Of a DNA stretch of 64,000 nucleotides, positions 10,801 through 19,711 are shown piece by piece. Both the position numbers and the translations under genes were made by a program. The DNA is from Pseudomonas sp. N3-W. GTDB taxonomy: Bacteria > Pseudomonadota > Gammaproteobacteria > Pseudomonadales > Pseudomonadaceae. The notes below the pieces were generated by a model. It saw only the letters and a program-made list of their open reading frames with translations, did not search any database and was not told the origin of the DNA. Position 1 is the first letter of the stretch, and every line of letters begins with the position of its first letter. The DNA is taken from the NCBI RefSeq assembly GCF_024970185.1, contig NZ_CP103965.1, positions 2,910,001 through 2,974,000 of the forward strand, in the 5' to 3' direction.

Positions 10801-13800
10801 CAGCGGGACCGTGGACGTTGCAGACCGACTGCAACAACTGATCGTCGAGGCCCTGGCCAAAACCCTCAAGGCCGATGGCCAGAGCATCGCGCTGCGCACG
10901 CCGTTTTCCGATTACGGCGTGGACTCGATTCTCGGGGTGGGTTTCGTCAAGCAGCTGGGCAACCAGTTGGGGATCAAGCTCAACAGCGCGATCCTGTTCG
11001 AGCAGGCCACGGTGAGCAAACTGCACAGTTACCTGCAAAAGTCTTATGGCCCGCAGATCGAGCAGGCGTTGGCCGAGCCATTGGCGGCAACCGCCGCGCA
11101 CGGGCCGCAGACAGCGGCGGCACCGGGCAACCCGGTCATGGCGGCTGCGCTGGCGGGCGCAGAAGCCCCGAATACCCGTGCGCAAACCCGCAACACCGGG
11201 CGAATTGCCGTGATCGGCATGGCCGGGCAGTTCCCCGGTGCTGATAACGTTGATGAGCTGTGGGACAACCTGCTCGCCGGTCGCAACGGTGTGCAGGCAC
11301 TGGGGCCGGACTATCTCCAACCCCATGCCTACAGCGCCGACAGGCAGCCGGGCAAAAGCTATTGCAATCGCGCCGGCATCCTCAAGGACCGCGACTGCTT
11401 CGATCCGCTGTTTTTCAACCTCACGCCCCACGAAGCGGAGTCGATGACCCCGCATCAGCGGCTGGTGCTGCAAGAAAGCTGGAAGGCGCTGGAAGACGCC
11501 GGGTGCAACCCGATGACCCTGGCCGGTCAGGCGGTCAGCATTTATGTCGGCGCCGAGCCGGGCGGTTATCACCACGACTCGTTTACCGGCAGCTCCGAGG
11601 CCATTGTCGCCTCACGCCTGTCGTACTTCCTCGACCTTAAAGGCCCGGCGATGGTGGTCAACACCGGATGTTCGTCGTCCGCGGTGGCGATCCACCAGGC
11701 CTGCGAAAGCCTGCGCCACGGTGAAAGCCGCCTGGCTCTGGCGGGCGGCGTGTATGCGCTGCTGGATCAACGCGGGCTGATCAGCCTGTCGGCCATCGAC
11801 ATGCTCAGCCCCAGCGGCCAGTGCCATGCGTTCGAGGCGGGAGCGGACGGCACGGTGATTTCCGAAGGCGTGGGCATGGTCGTGCTCAAACGCCTGGAAG
11901 ACGCCGAGGCCGATGGCGACCCGATCTACGCCGTGATCGAGGCCTCGGGGGTCAATCAGGACGGCGCGAGCAACGGCATTACCGCGCCCAATGGTGATGC
12001 GCAGGAGCAATTGCTGCGCGACACCTGGCTGAAATTCGCCATCGATCCTGCGCAGATCAGCTACGTCGAAGCCCATGGCACCGGCACCCGGTTGGGTGAT
12101 CCGGTCGAGGCCAACGCGCTGATTCGGGCGTTCCGCGCGTTCACCGACGCCCAGGGTTATTGCGTGCTCGGCAGCGCCAAGGCCAACCTCGGTCACGCGG
12201 CGGCGGGGGCTGGCGTCATTGGCCTGATCAAGGTCCTGCTGTCGATCCGCCAACGCATGTTGCCGGTCATGCCGGGCTTTGTGCAGATCAACCCGCTGAT
12301 CGAACTTGAACACTCGCCGTTCTACATCAATCGTCAGGCGCAGGCCTGGCAAGCCAGTGGCGGCGAACGCCTGGTCGCGGCACTCAACTCCTTTGGCCAT
12401 AGCGGCACCAACGCGCATCTGGTGATCGGCGAATACCCAGCGGCCCAAAGCACAAGCCAGGACGCAACGCCGCCTGCCGTGAGCCGGGTTATTCCACTGT
12501 CAGCCAAAACCGCCGCCAGCCTGCGCGACAACGCCCGGGCACTGGCACACTGGCTGGACAAGACCGAAGCGCCGCTGAGCCACATTGCCTTTACCTTGCA
12601 GACCGCCCGGGAGCCGATGCGGGTGAGGGCGGCGCTGGTGGTCAATGACCTCGCGCAACTGCGCATTCAACTGGCGCTGCTGGCCAATGGCGAGGCACTG
12701 CCGGTGGCGGCGGACGACAACGGCAGGCTGGCCAGCGAGTGGGTCGCCGGCAGCGACATCGACTGGGCGGCACGCTGGCCAAGCGGCTCGGCCAGACGTA
12801 TTCACCTGCCGCCTTACCAGTTTGCCAAAGAGCGCTACTGGGCCGATCAGACACCGCAGACCGTCGTCGAACAGGACACGCCCGAAGACGCGATGGATGA
12901 ACCCGCCAACGGCCTGTTTCTGGCACGTCCCGTGTGGCAGGAGCCGCTGGGTGCAAGCGCTGATGCAGACGATGACATCGGCCAGCGCCTGCTGTTGTGG
13001 GTCGGTTTCAGCAGCGCGCAAGTGACGCAGTTGCAAGCCCTGACCCACGCCGCCGGCGCCGGCGTCAGCGGGGAAATCCTGCCCTGCGCCAGGACCGCCC
13101 CGGCAGCGCGTTATCAGGAACTGGCAATTGCGTTGTTGCTGCGATTGCAGACGCTCAAGGGCCGGGTCCACGTTGAACTGATGATCGCCGAACAGGCACC
13201 GGAGCACCTGCTGTACGCCGGTCTCGACGGCCTGCTGAAAACCGCCTGCCTGGAACAACCGGCACTGAGTGCCCGCTGCCTGATGATCAAGGTCGAGCCC
13301 GGCCAGCCATTGTCGGCGGCGCAGCTCAAACAGCTGTCGAGCACGCTCGGCGAAAACCGCCCGCGCGCCAGCTCGGTGTTGCAACGCAGCGGCCCACAGG
13401 GCGAGCGCCAGGAACTGCAATGGCAGGAACTGGCGGACGATGTCGCCGCCCGCCGTGAGCACGACCGCATCATCTGGAAAGACCAAGGCGTCTACCTGAT
13501 TACCGGTGGCGCCGGTGGCCTGGGGCTGATCTTTGCCGGGGCGATTGCCGAGCAATGCAGCGACGTCACCTTGATCCTGATTGGCCGCTCGGCCCTTGAC
13601 GCACGTCAGCAGGCACGGTTGCAGGCCATTCGTGACGCTGGCGCGGTGGTCATTTACCAGCAGGTCGACCTGACCGACGCCGAAGCGCTGGAACAGTTGA
13701 TTGAAGAAATCTGCACCCGACACGGCGGCCTCAACGGTGTGCTGCATGGCGCCGGGATCAACCGCGATCGGCTGCTCGCACATAAAACCGCGCAGGACAT

Positions 13801-16800
13801 GGTCGAGGTGTTTGCCGCCAAAGTGGTCGGCACCGAGCTGCTGGACCGTGCTTGCCGTCGGCTGTACCTGGATTTCTTCGTGCTGTTTTCATCCTGTTCG
13901 GCGGTGCTGGGCAGCATCGGCCAGTCGGATTACGCCGCCGCCAACGGCTTTGTCGATCACTTTGCCGGGTTGCGCAACAAACGCGTCGAACAGGGCCTGC
14001 GATTCGGTCACACGCTGTCGATCAACTACCCGCTGTGGCGTGACGGCGGCATGCAGGTCAGCGCCGCCGACCGTGCGCACATCCGCCACAAGACCGGCAT
14101 GGCGCCGATGCAGTCGGTTCACGGCATCCAGGCATTGCAACTGGGGCTGAACGCCGGCCTGGAACGGCTGTTGGTGATCGAGGGCGACCTGGCGCAGATT
14201 CGTGCGCACTTTGGTGCGGCTGAAGAAACCGCAACCGAGCCAGTGCTGACGTCGGCCCCGGTCGCGGTGGACCGCACGCGGCTCACGGCGGTGATTCTCG
14301 AACGACTGAAAACGGTCTTTTGTGCCGTGACCAAGCTGCCGTCCGACCGGGTCGAAAGCGCTGCGTCGCTGGAGCAGTACGGCATCGACTCGATCATGAT
14401 CACCCGGCTGAACAAGGCGCTGGAGGACGTGTTCTCGGCGATGACACAACTGCGCCCGGCAGAACGCCTGTTGTCGAAAACGCTGTTTTTCGAATACCAC
14501 AGCCTGGACGCGCTGACTGGCTATCTGGTGGCCGAACATCACCGCGCCTGCCTGCTGTGGAGCGGTCTGGCCGAGGTGCCAGCGCCGGAGCCGACTGCAC
14601 CGGTTGCCAGCCAGCCAGCCCCGGTGCCTGCGCCGATGGCGATGTCAGTCGCCGAGCCCATCGCGATCATCGGCATCAGCGGCCGTTATCCGCAGGCCGC
14701 GAATCTCGACGAATACTGGCGCAACCTCAAGGAAGGGCGCGACAGCATCACCGAGATTCCGTCGCAGCGCTGGTCGCTTGAGGGCTTCTATGTCGATTCG
14801 GTGTCCGAGGCGTTGAAGCAAGCCCGCAGCTATAGCAAATGGGGCGGTTTCATCGACGGCTTTGCCGATTTCGATCCGCTGTTTTTCAATATTTCGCCGC
14901 GTGAGGCGGTCAACATGGACCCGCAGGAGCGGCTGTTCCTGCAATCGTGCTGGCAGTCGCTGGAAGACGCCGGCATCACCAAGGCCGATCTGGCCGAACA
15001 GTATCAGGGCAACGTCGGGGTCTTTGCCGGCATCACCAAAACCGGCTACAGCCTCTACGGGCCGGCGTTGCGGGAGCAGGGGCACCTGGTGTTTCCGCGC
15101 ACCTCGTTCGGCTCGACCGCCAACCGCGTGTCCTATGTGCTGGACCTCAACGGGCCGAGCGAACCGGTGGACACCATGTGTTCCTCGTCGCTGACCGCGC
15201 TGCACCGGGCCTGCGAAAGCCTGCGGCGCGGTGAGTGCCGGATGGCCTTTGCCGGCGGGGTCAATCTGTACCTGCATCCCTCCAACTACGTGGAATTGAG
15301 CGCCGGGCAGATGCTCTCCAAAGACGGCCGCTGCCGCAGTTTCGGCGAAGGCGGCAACGGCTTCGTACCGGGCGAGGGTGTCGGTTCGGTGCTGCTCAAA
15401 CCGTTGTCCCAGGCACTGGCGGACCGCGACAACATCCACGCGCTGATCCGCGCCGTGGCGGTCAATCATGGCGGCAAGACCAACGGCTACACCGTGCCCA
15501 ATCCCCAGGCCCAGGCCAGGGTGATTCGCCTGGCCATCGATCAGGCCGGGATCGACGCCCGCCAGATCAGTTACATCGAGGCCCACGGCACCGGCACCGA
15601 ACTGGGCGACCCGATCGAGGTAAGCGGCCTGAGCCAGGCCTTTGCGCTTGACGACGTCGAGCTCGGCCACTGCGCGCTGGGTTCGGTGAAAGCCAATATC
15701 GGACACCTGGAAGGCGCCGCCGGCATCGCCGGGGTGAGCAAGGTCATTCTCCAGCTCAAACACAAACAACTGGCGCCGAGCCTGCATGCCAGCACCCTCA
15801 ATCCCAACCTGACGCTGGACACCACGCCGTTCTATCTGCAACAGACCCTGGGCGAGTGGCGCCCGGCAGGCGATGGGCCGCGTATCGCCGGGGTTTCGTC
15901 CTTTGGCGCCGGGGGTGCCAACGCCCATGTGCTGTTGCAGGAACACGACGAATATCGCGAGTTGCCAACCGCCACTGGCGCCGAAGTGATTCTGCTGTCG
16001 GCCAGGGACGGCGAACGCCTGCGCGATTATGCGCAGGCACTGCTGGATTATGTGGGGGCGCGGCCAACGCTGTCGGGCGCCGACCTGGCAAACCTGGCGT
16101 ACACCCTGCAAACCGGTCGGGAAATGATGGCGGCGCGTCTGGGCCTGGTGGTCGATTCGCCCGCCGCGCTGGCGACGCAATTGCGCAGCTTTATCGAGCG
16201 TGGCGCCGAGCCGGACGCAGGCCTTTACGCCGGCGACATCCAGCGTAAACAGCTCGCCGCCCAGGCTGATGCCGAGCTGGCGCCGGTGATTCGCCGTTGG
16301 GCCGAAAGCGGCAAGCTGCACAAGCTGCTGGAGTTGTGGGTCAACGGCGAGGTCATCGACTGGACGCTGCTGCATGCCCTGCGGGCCGGGCCGCTGCCGT
16401 ACCGGATCAGCGTGCCGGTCTATCCCTTTGCCCGCGAGACGTTCTGGTTGCCGGGTATTGAGCCTGTGGCGGCACCTGCTCTTGAGGCCGCCGACGCCCA
16501 CGCCGACGCGGCGGCGGCCACGAGCAGCGATCACCTGAGCTATCTGGCGCGCTGGCAGGCCGACGGGCAGGGCAGCGAACCCATGACCGCCGAGCACCGT
16601 TGCGTGCTGATTGTCGGCGATGCGTCGACCCGGCCAGTGGCAGAAGCGATCACCGCGCACTACCTGCTCAGCGCCGGTTTTGCCACCGGTGCCGGTCGGG
16701 TGATCCGTCTGGAGCCCGGCACACAAACCGTCTGTCTGGCGCCGGATCACTGGGCGCTGGACGTCGCTGATCCGCAAGCGCTGGAACACTGCCTGAGCGC

Positions 16801-19711
16801 GGCTCCGGCCATCGATTGCCTGTATTTCTTCGGCGGCAACGCCCAGGCCACGGACTGGCAAGCGCAGCTCGACAGCCCGAAGGCCAATGAAGTCCTGCTG
16901 CTGCGGTTGATCAAATGGCTCAAGCAACACAGTCCTTGCCAGGCCATCGACAGCTACATCATCAGCCAGGACAACTTCGACATCAGCGGCGAGCCAGTGA
17001 GTGCCGTGGGTGGCGGCCTGACGGGCATGGCCTACGCGATTGCCCAGGGTGAGCACCGCTTCCGGGTGCGCAACCTGGATGTCGACAGCCGTGAACTGGC
17101 CGACCACCGCCGTCGACCACGCTTGCTGCGTCAGTTGCAGGGCGAGGGCGGCCTGGCGCGGGGCGAGGTGTTGTGCCTGCGCGACGGCGTGCGTTATCGC
17201 CAGCGCATTTTCAAGCTGAACTGGCAGCCCCAGGCGCCGTTGGCTGACGGCCGTTTTCTCACCCCGGCGCTCAAGCGCGGCGGCGTCTATGTGATTCTCG
17301 GCGGCAGCGGCACGGTGGGCTCGATTATCAGTCGCTACCTGCTGGCCGACTATCAGGCGCGGGTCATCTGGCTGGGGCGCAGCGGCGCCGACGATCCCAA
17401 GGTGCAACAACGGTTCGCCAACTGCCTGCAACAGGTTGGCGGCACGGTCGATCCGGCGCAGTTGCACTACGTGCAAGCCGACGCCAACGATCCGGACTCG
17501 CTGCAACAGGCCGTGGCGCAGATCAAACAGCGTCATGGCGCGATCAACGGGGCGATTTTCTCCGCCGTGGTGTTCAACCATGAAGACCCGATCACGCGCA
17601 TCCCCGAGCCGCAGTTCGACGCAATCGTGCAAGTGAAAAGCCGTGGCGGCATCGAGTTCTACCGGGCACTGGCCGACCAGCCGCTGGATTTCATGTGCTA
17701 CTTCTCGTCGGGGCAAAGCTTTGCCTTCTCCGGCGCGGCCCGGCTGGGCGCCTATGCTGCTGGCATCACTTTCGGCGACACGCTGGTGCGCAGCTTGCGC
17801 CAGCAGGCGGCGTTCCCGGTGGGCGCGATCAACTGGGGGTTCTGGCTGTCCTCGCTGACCGAGCAACAGGCGGCGGACCCGACCGCACAACCGATGAGCC
17901 GTCACGCCGGGGCCCTGCAGGACCGCGAAGGCTTTGAGTGTTTTGCCCGCTTTGTCGACGCCCTGAGTCACGGCCAGCTCGATCAGGTGCTGTGCATGGC
18001 CGCTTCGGCGCCGGTCCAGCAGTTGATGCAACTGCAACCGCAGCCGATCGTCCTAGGCCAGATCGGCATTCAGTCGTCTGATGATGGCTTCGAGCGCTAC
18101 CGCATCGCTGCCGCACCATTGCTCGCGGCCCACGATCCATTGCCGTTTGACCAGGCCATGGCCGGCATGACCCTGGTGCAATTGCGTCGCATGGGCCTGT
18201 TCAGCCAACCGGGGCAGTTTCAGGACAGCGAAGTCCTGCGCCATCAGGCCGGCATCGGTGAACACTATGGCCGCTGGTGGACGACCAGCCTCGAACTGCT
18301 GCAACAGCAGGGTCTGGTGCAGCGCCGGGGCACCCAGGTCGCGGTCACCGAGCCCGTGGATGCTCAGGCACTGGAGCAACGCTGGTGCCGGCTCAGGGAC
18401 GAGCTGATCGCCGTGCCGCAACGCAAGGCCCAGGTGCAGCTGGTTGACGCCTGCCTGCAACAGTTGCCGGCGATATTGGGCGGACGCACCCAGGCCACCG
18501 ATGTCATGTTTCCCAACGGCTCGATGGACAAGGTCGAGGGCGTCTATCGCCACAACGCCTTGTCCGACTACTTCAATCAGGTGGTCGCAGGCGTCGTGCA
18601 GCAGCACATCGAAACGCTGTTGAGCACCGAGCCGCAGCGGCAAATCCGCATTCTGGAAATCGGTGCGGGCACTGGCGGCACCAGCTCCATCGTGCTACCG
18701 GCGTTGCAAGCCTGGCGCGGGCAGATTGCCGAATATTGCTACACCGACATCTCCAAGGCGTTTCTGATGTACGCCAAAAAAACCTATGGCGCGGCCAATC
18801 CGTTCCTCACTTATCAGGTATGGAACGTTGAGCAACCGCCGCAAGCCCAGGGGTTGGAGCTGGGCAGTTATGACATTGTCATCGCCGCCAACGTGCTGCA
18901 CGCCACCGGCAGCATTCGCCGCACGTTGACCCATGCCGGTGCGTTGCTGCGCCGCAATGGAAGGGTGGTGATGAATGAAATCAGCGACCGCTCGCTGTTC
19001 GCCCACCTGACCTTCGGCCTGCTCAAGGGCTGGTGGCTCTATGAAGACCCGGAGCTGCGCATCCCCGGCACACCGGCCTTGTATCCGCAAAGCTGGGCCC
19101 GCGTGCTGGGCGACACCGGCTTCCACAGCGTCGCCTTCCCGGCGCAATGCGCCCATGGCCTTGGCCAGCAGATTATCGTCGCGCACAGCGATGGTATCGA
19201 GCGCGTGGTGGTGCCGGATCAAGTCGAAAAACCGCTCGGCCACCCCGCACCCACCCTGCAAACGGCGCCTGCGGTAGCCGGTAGCGGTCGCGAGGTGCTG
19301 ACCGCGTTGGTGCTGGACGGCCTGGCCAGGACGTTGCAACTGGAGCCCGGTCGCATTCAGGCGGATCAGCCGTTTGCCGACTACGGCATCGACTCGATCC
19401 TTGGCGTGAGTTTTGTCAGCCACATCGGCGAGGCCCTGGGCACGGAGCTCAACACCGCGTTGCTGTTCGACTATTCGTCGCTGCAAAGCCTGGTGGACTA
19501 CCTGCTCGGCCAATACCCGGCGCAGTGCGCCGCGTTGGCGGGCGCCACGGCACAGCCCGCAGTACCTGAGCCAGCCGCACCCCCGCAGCACCTTGAAGCT
19601 GCGTTTCTGTGCGGTGAACTGGCAATCGATGAATTGCTGAACATCATCAACGACAGCGCCACGGCAAACCACGGCATCGCGCAAGCCAAGGCCGGGAAAG
19701 GACAACCATGA
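4832..19711 (+). CDS. rzxC: Trans-AT polyketide synthase: cMT-ACP / KS-KR-cMT-ACP / KS-KR-ACP / KS-KR-cMT-ACP
   Basis: 4959 residues. Residues 15-355 are a C-methyltransferase (ILEIGAGTGGTT; His in NVLHAT and Glu in LNEI), followed by an ACP (Ser422). These finish the module begun on RzxB. Module 2 has KS 498-925 (Cys655, His790, His828), KR (Tyr1491), cMT 1595-1965 and ACP (Ser2032). Module 3 has KS 2125-2550 (Cys2280), KR (Tyr3034) and ACP (Ser3187). Module 4 has KS 3275-3705 (Cys3450), KR (Tyr4308), cMT 4405-4790 and ACP (Ser4855). The C-terminus, about 4920-4959, is a helical docking segment. No AT, DH or ER is present, so modules 2-4 should leave hydroxyls. On the rhizoxin skeleton these would be C17-OH/C16-methyl, C15-O (the macrolactone oxygen) and C13-OH/C12-methyl. 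The ATG at 4832 has GGGAAG 8 bases upstream. The stop overlaps the rzxD start (ATGA), implying translational coupling. Confidence 0.92.
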   Translation: MQTDAHQTTAAACGELDALARRLLASQLQTLGLSGAEDLHRLAAEHGHVTPDYLHLWLAQSLKYVAGVGTGAADALWQQWNERLALWRQDPDLAARAQLLDACLKGLPALLRGEQTATRVLFPDGSMTLVEGVYKNNRISDYFNQVLIEAALAYIESRPAGAEPLRILEIGAGTGGTTAGLLAALAPWRSQIGEYCYTDLSRAFLQHGVDQFGGDNPFLQTRLFDVSRPCAEQGIEADHYHLVVATNVLHATPQIRQTLRNAKAVLRKGGLLMLNEISEASLFTHLSFGLLEGWWLHRDGALRIPGCPGLSPAGWQAVLEQEGFSPVLFPARQAHDRGQQIILAESDGIVRQPVINTARPAASPADSRVPQDSFTPKQDETAPNGWRRRVADCLRHLVSTTLKIPAEKMSLSRPLEDYGLDSILVVRLTHAFSEHFAAIDSALFFEVPTLAALTEHFIQHRSEELQALLGQAEAEVRETTAATIRQEQTAVPVEKAEANHIAIIGLDGRYPGAQSMSQLWRNLADGHCAIDEIPAERWDWRRYFAAEKGKSGHLYTRWGGFIEGIDQFDPAFFRISRTEAERMDPQERLFLQVAYHSIEDAGYNPATLHHQGEVGVFVGVMNGSYNPISNYWSIANRVSYQLDLQGPSFVVDSACSSSLTAIHLAVESLNSGSCDVAIAGGINLIINPQHYLSLCEMMMLSPGEHCRAFGDDADGFVDAEGVGAVVLKPLDKALADGDRIYAVIRGGAINAGGKTNGYTVPSASAQQRVLEKALARSAVDASRISYIEAHGTGTALGDPIEISGLSRVFAHGDDARCAIGSIKSNIGHCESAAGIAGLSKVLLQLQHRQLVPSLHAKQPNPSIDFEQTPFRLQQQLAPWTANGATRMAAISSFGAGGANASLIVEEHLGVTDSRPAMPGPWLILLSARDPQRLTESASRLLAVLNKALDTEQPAMADLAWTLQTGREAMAERLALRVESFADVQRCLALWLAGEAQDNVFCGHSDPYDPALDPPTSQPIEHWLQHQQLSELATAWVQGETIDWQPLYLDSSYRRPQRISLPGYPFARNSYWMPGLAHPPADAPFVETTTEQDLTDCCYLPRWQTQATDEQATAPGTGAVVLVTLGESASATGLLWAALVEHYQGSRNVLRIDGGIGATVELAAGHWRCGDDDPAGFAHILSALGPVAQVLVIGAQTANHTTPSALADSLHHHELPLLRLFKALQQAANDASAIDCFLLSFGRYAFAGAPERGNPLGAGMAGLGYAMAQSEHRVHLRNLDLNLDELEMPHSRQPLLAQILAEPASQRGELIKLSRGERFIQQLIPLALPPSHTSTSALKQNGVYLILGGSGVIGQVISRQLIERYQARVIWLGRKPADSEQIQHSLKAEQFRGRVDYLQVDATDLGQLQQAVALVNQRYGRINGAVFSAMVFDFENSIQHTTEAQFQQILDIKSRGSLHFYQALAGQPLDFLCYFSSGQGFAFSGAAKLSAYACGITFADAFAEAIGPTAGFPVGVINWGFWRASLQAQTVSQHLDALDDDEGFACFSRFVAQLSSGSLRRLLCLKASPAVRQLMAVPEGQQWRLDPTVLAPEAAPGVELEPAERERLQQIFDPQTLDQSIAVLLLIQLQTLGIFTAPGAHSAESWRQQAGISERYRRWWHECLAILLEHGYLQQQGQTFAVTTPVALTRHAAILAAWQTQRDGYFQDRERRVQVTLIDDCLLQLPQILTGRIQATDLLFPDGSMDKVEGIYQHNTLSDFFNEQLALRVTAHVRWLLDTAPARPVRILEIGAGTGGTTAALLAALEPLAGHIGEYCYSDLSRAFLQHGESRFAAGRPWFTTHILDISQPADSLEPYDIVVATNVLHATANMRRTLAHVRSLLRSGGLLALNELNRKTTAATVTFGLLDGWWLYEDPALRIPGSPLIAEQTWLELLWSSGFEQVDLHIPAQIALGQQIITAHGDALTLQVLEPQLTATPAQNKEFTLNQHPASGTVDVADRLQQLIVEALAKTLKADGQSIALRTPFSDYGVDSILGVGFVKQLGNQLGIKLNSAILFEQATVSKLHSYLQKSYGPQIEQALAEPLAATAAHGPQTAAAPGNPVMAAALAGAEAPNTRAQTRNTGRIAVIGMAGQFPGADNVDELWDNLLAGRNGVQALGPDYLQPHAYSADRQPGKSYCNRAGILKDRDCFDPLFFNLTPHEAESMTPHQRLVLQESWKALEDAGCNPMTLAGQAVSIYVGAEPGGYHHDSFTGSSEAIVASRLSYFLDLKGPAMVVNTGCSSSAVAIHQACESLRHGESRLALAGGVYALLDQRGLISLSAIDMLSPSGQCHAFEAGADGTVISEGVGMVVLKRLEDAEADGDPIYAVIEASGVNQDGASNGITAPNGDAQEQLLRDTWLKFAIDPAQISYVEAHGTGTRLGDPVEANALIRAFRAFTDAQGYCVLGSAKANLGHAAAGAGVIGLIKVLLSIRQRMLPVMPGFVQINPLIELEHSPFYINRQAQAWQASGGERLVAALNSFGHSGTNAHLVIGEYPAAQSTSQDATPPAVSRVIPLSAKTAASLRDNARALAHWLDKTEAPLSHIAFTLQTAREPMRVRAALVVNDLAQLRIQLALLANGEALPVAADDNGRLASEWVAGSDIDWAARWPSGSARRIHLPPYQFAKERYWADQTPQTVVEQDTPEDAMDEPANGLFLARPVWQEPLGASADADDDIGQRLLLWVGFSSAQVTQLQALTHAAGAGVSGEILPCARTAPAARYQELAIALLLRLQTLKGRVHVELMIAEQAPEHLLYAGLDGLLKTACLEQPALSARCLMIKVEPGQPLSAAQLKQLSSTLGENRPRASSVLQRSGPQGERQELQWQELADDVAARREHDRIIWKDQGVYLITGGAGGLGLIFAGAIAEQCSDVTLILIGRSALDARQQARLQAIRDAGAVVIYQQVDLTDAEALEQLIEEICTRHGGLNGVLHGAGINRDRLLAHKTAQDMVEVFAAKVVGTELLDRACRRLYLDFFVLFSSCSAVLGSIGQSDYAAANGFVDHFAGLRNKRVEQGLRFGHTLSINYPLWRDGGMQVSAADRAHIRHKTGMAPMQSVHGIQALQLGLNAGLERLLVIEGDLAQIRAHFGAAEETATEPVLTSAPVAVDRTRLTAVILERLKTVFCAVTKLPSDRVESAASLEQYGIDSIMITRLNKALEDVFSAMTQLRPAERLLSKTLFFEYHSLDALTGYLVAEHHRACLLWSGLAEVPAPEPTAPVASQPAPVPAPMAMSVAEPIAIIGISGRYPQAANLDEYWRNLKEGRDSITEIPSQRWSLEGFYVDSVSEALKQARSYSKWGGFIDGFADFDPLFFNISPREAVNMDPQERLFLQSCWQSLEDAGITKADLAEQYQGNVGVFAGITKTGYSLYGPALREQGHLVFPRTSFGSTANRVSYVLDLNGPSEPVDTMCSSSLTALHRACESLRRGECRMAFAGGVNLYLHPSNYVELSAGQMLSKDGRCRSFGEGGNGFVPGEGVGSVLLKPLSQALADRDNIHALIRAVAVNHGGKTNGYTVPNPQAQARVIRLAIDQAGIDARQISYIEAHGTGTELGDPIEVSGLSQAFALDDVELGHCALGSVKANIGHLEGAAGIAGVSKVILQLKHKQLAPSLHASTLNPNLTLDTTPFYLQQTLGEWRPAGDGPRIAGVSSFGAGGANAHVLLQEHDEYRELPTATGAEVILLSARDGERLRDYAQALLDYVGARPTLSGADLANLAYTLQTGREMMAARLGLVVDSPAALATQLRSFIERGAEPDAGLYAGDIQRKQLAAQADAELAPVIRRWAESGKLHKLLELWVNGEVIDWTLLHALRAGPLPYRISVPVYPFARETFWLPGIEPVAAPALEAADAHADAAAATSSDHLSYLARWQADGQGSEPMTAEHRCVLIVGDASTRPVAEAITAHYLLSAGFATGAGRVIRLEPGTQTVCLAPDHWALDVADPQALEHCLSAAPAIDCLYFFGGNAQATDWQAQLDSPKANEVLLLRLIKWLKQHSPCQAIDSYIISQDNFDISGEPVSAVGGGLTGMAYAIAQGEHRFRVRNLDVDSRELADHRRRPRLLRQLQGEGGLARGEVLCLRDGVRYRQRIFKLNWQPQAPLADGRFLTPALKRGGVYVILGGSGTVGSIISRYLLADYQARVIWLGRSGADDPKVQQRFANCLQQVGGTVDPAQLHYVQADANDPDSLQQAVAQIKQRHGAINGAIFSAVVFNHEDPITRIPEPQFDAIVQVKSRGGIEFYRALADQPLDFMCYFSSGQSFAFSGAARLGAYAAGITFGDTLVRSLRQQAAFPVGAINWGFWLSSLTEQQAADPTAQPMSRHAGALQDREGFECFARFVDALSHGQLDQVLCMAASAPVQQLMQLQPQPIVLGQIGIQSSDDGFERYRIAAAPLLAAHDPLPFDQAMAGMTLVQLRRMGLFSQPGQFQDSEVLRHQAGIGEHYGRWWTTSLELLQQQGLVQRRGTQVAVTEPVDAQALEQRWCRLRDELIAVPQRKAQVQLVDACLQQLPAILGGRTQATDVMFPNGSMDKVEGVYRHNALSDYFNQVVAGVVQQHIETLLSTEPQRQIRILEIGAGTGGTSSIVLPALQAWRGQIAEYCYTDISKAFLMYAKKTYGAANPFLTYQVWNVEQPPQAQGLELGSYDIVIAANVLHATGSIRRTLTHAGALLRRNGRVVMNEISDRSLFAHLTFGLLKGWWLYEDPELRIPGTPALYPQSWARVLGDTGFHSVAFPAQCAHGLGQQIIVAHSDGIERVVVPDQVEKPLGHPAPTLQTAPAVAGSGREVLTALVLDGLARTLQLEPGRIQADQPFADYGIDSILGVSFVSHIGEALGTELNTALLFDYSSLQSLVDYLLGQYPAQCAALAGATAQPAVPEPAAPPQHLEAAFLCGELAIDELLNIINDSATANHGIAQAKAGKGQP

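Noticed and set aside
14645..18037. Very long open frame (1130 codons) on the minus strand inside rzxC, and similar long antisense frames elsewhere
   Set aside because: They lie antisense to recognisable PKS domains, have no family motifs, and are expected in GC-rich DNA because stop codons are rare opposite a biased coding strand.
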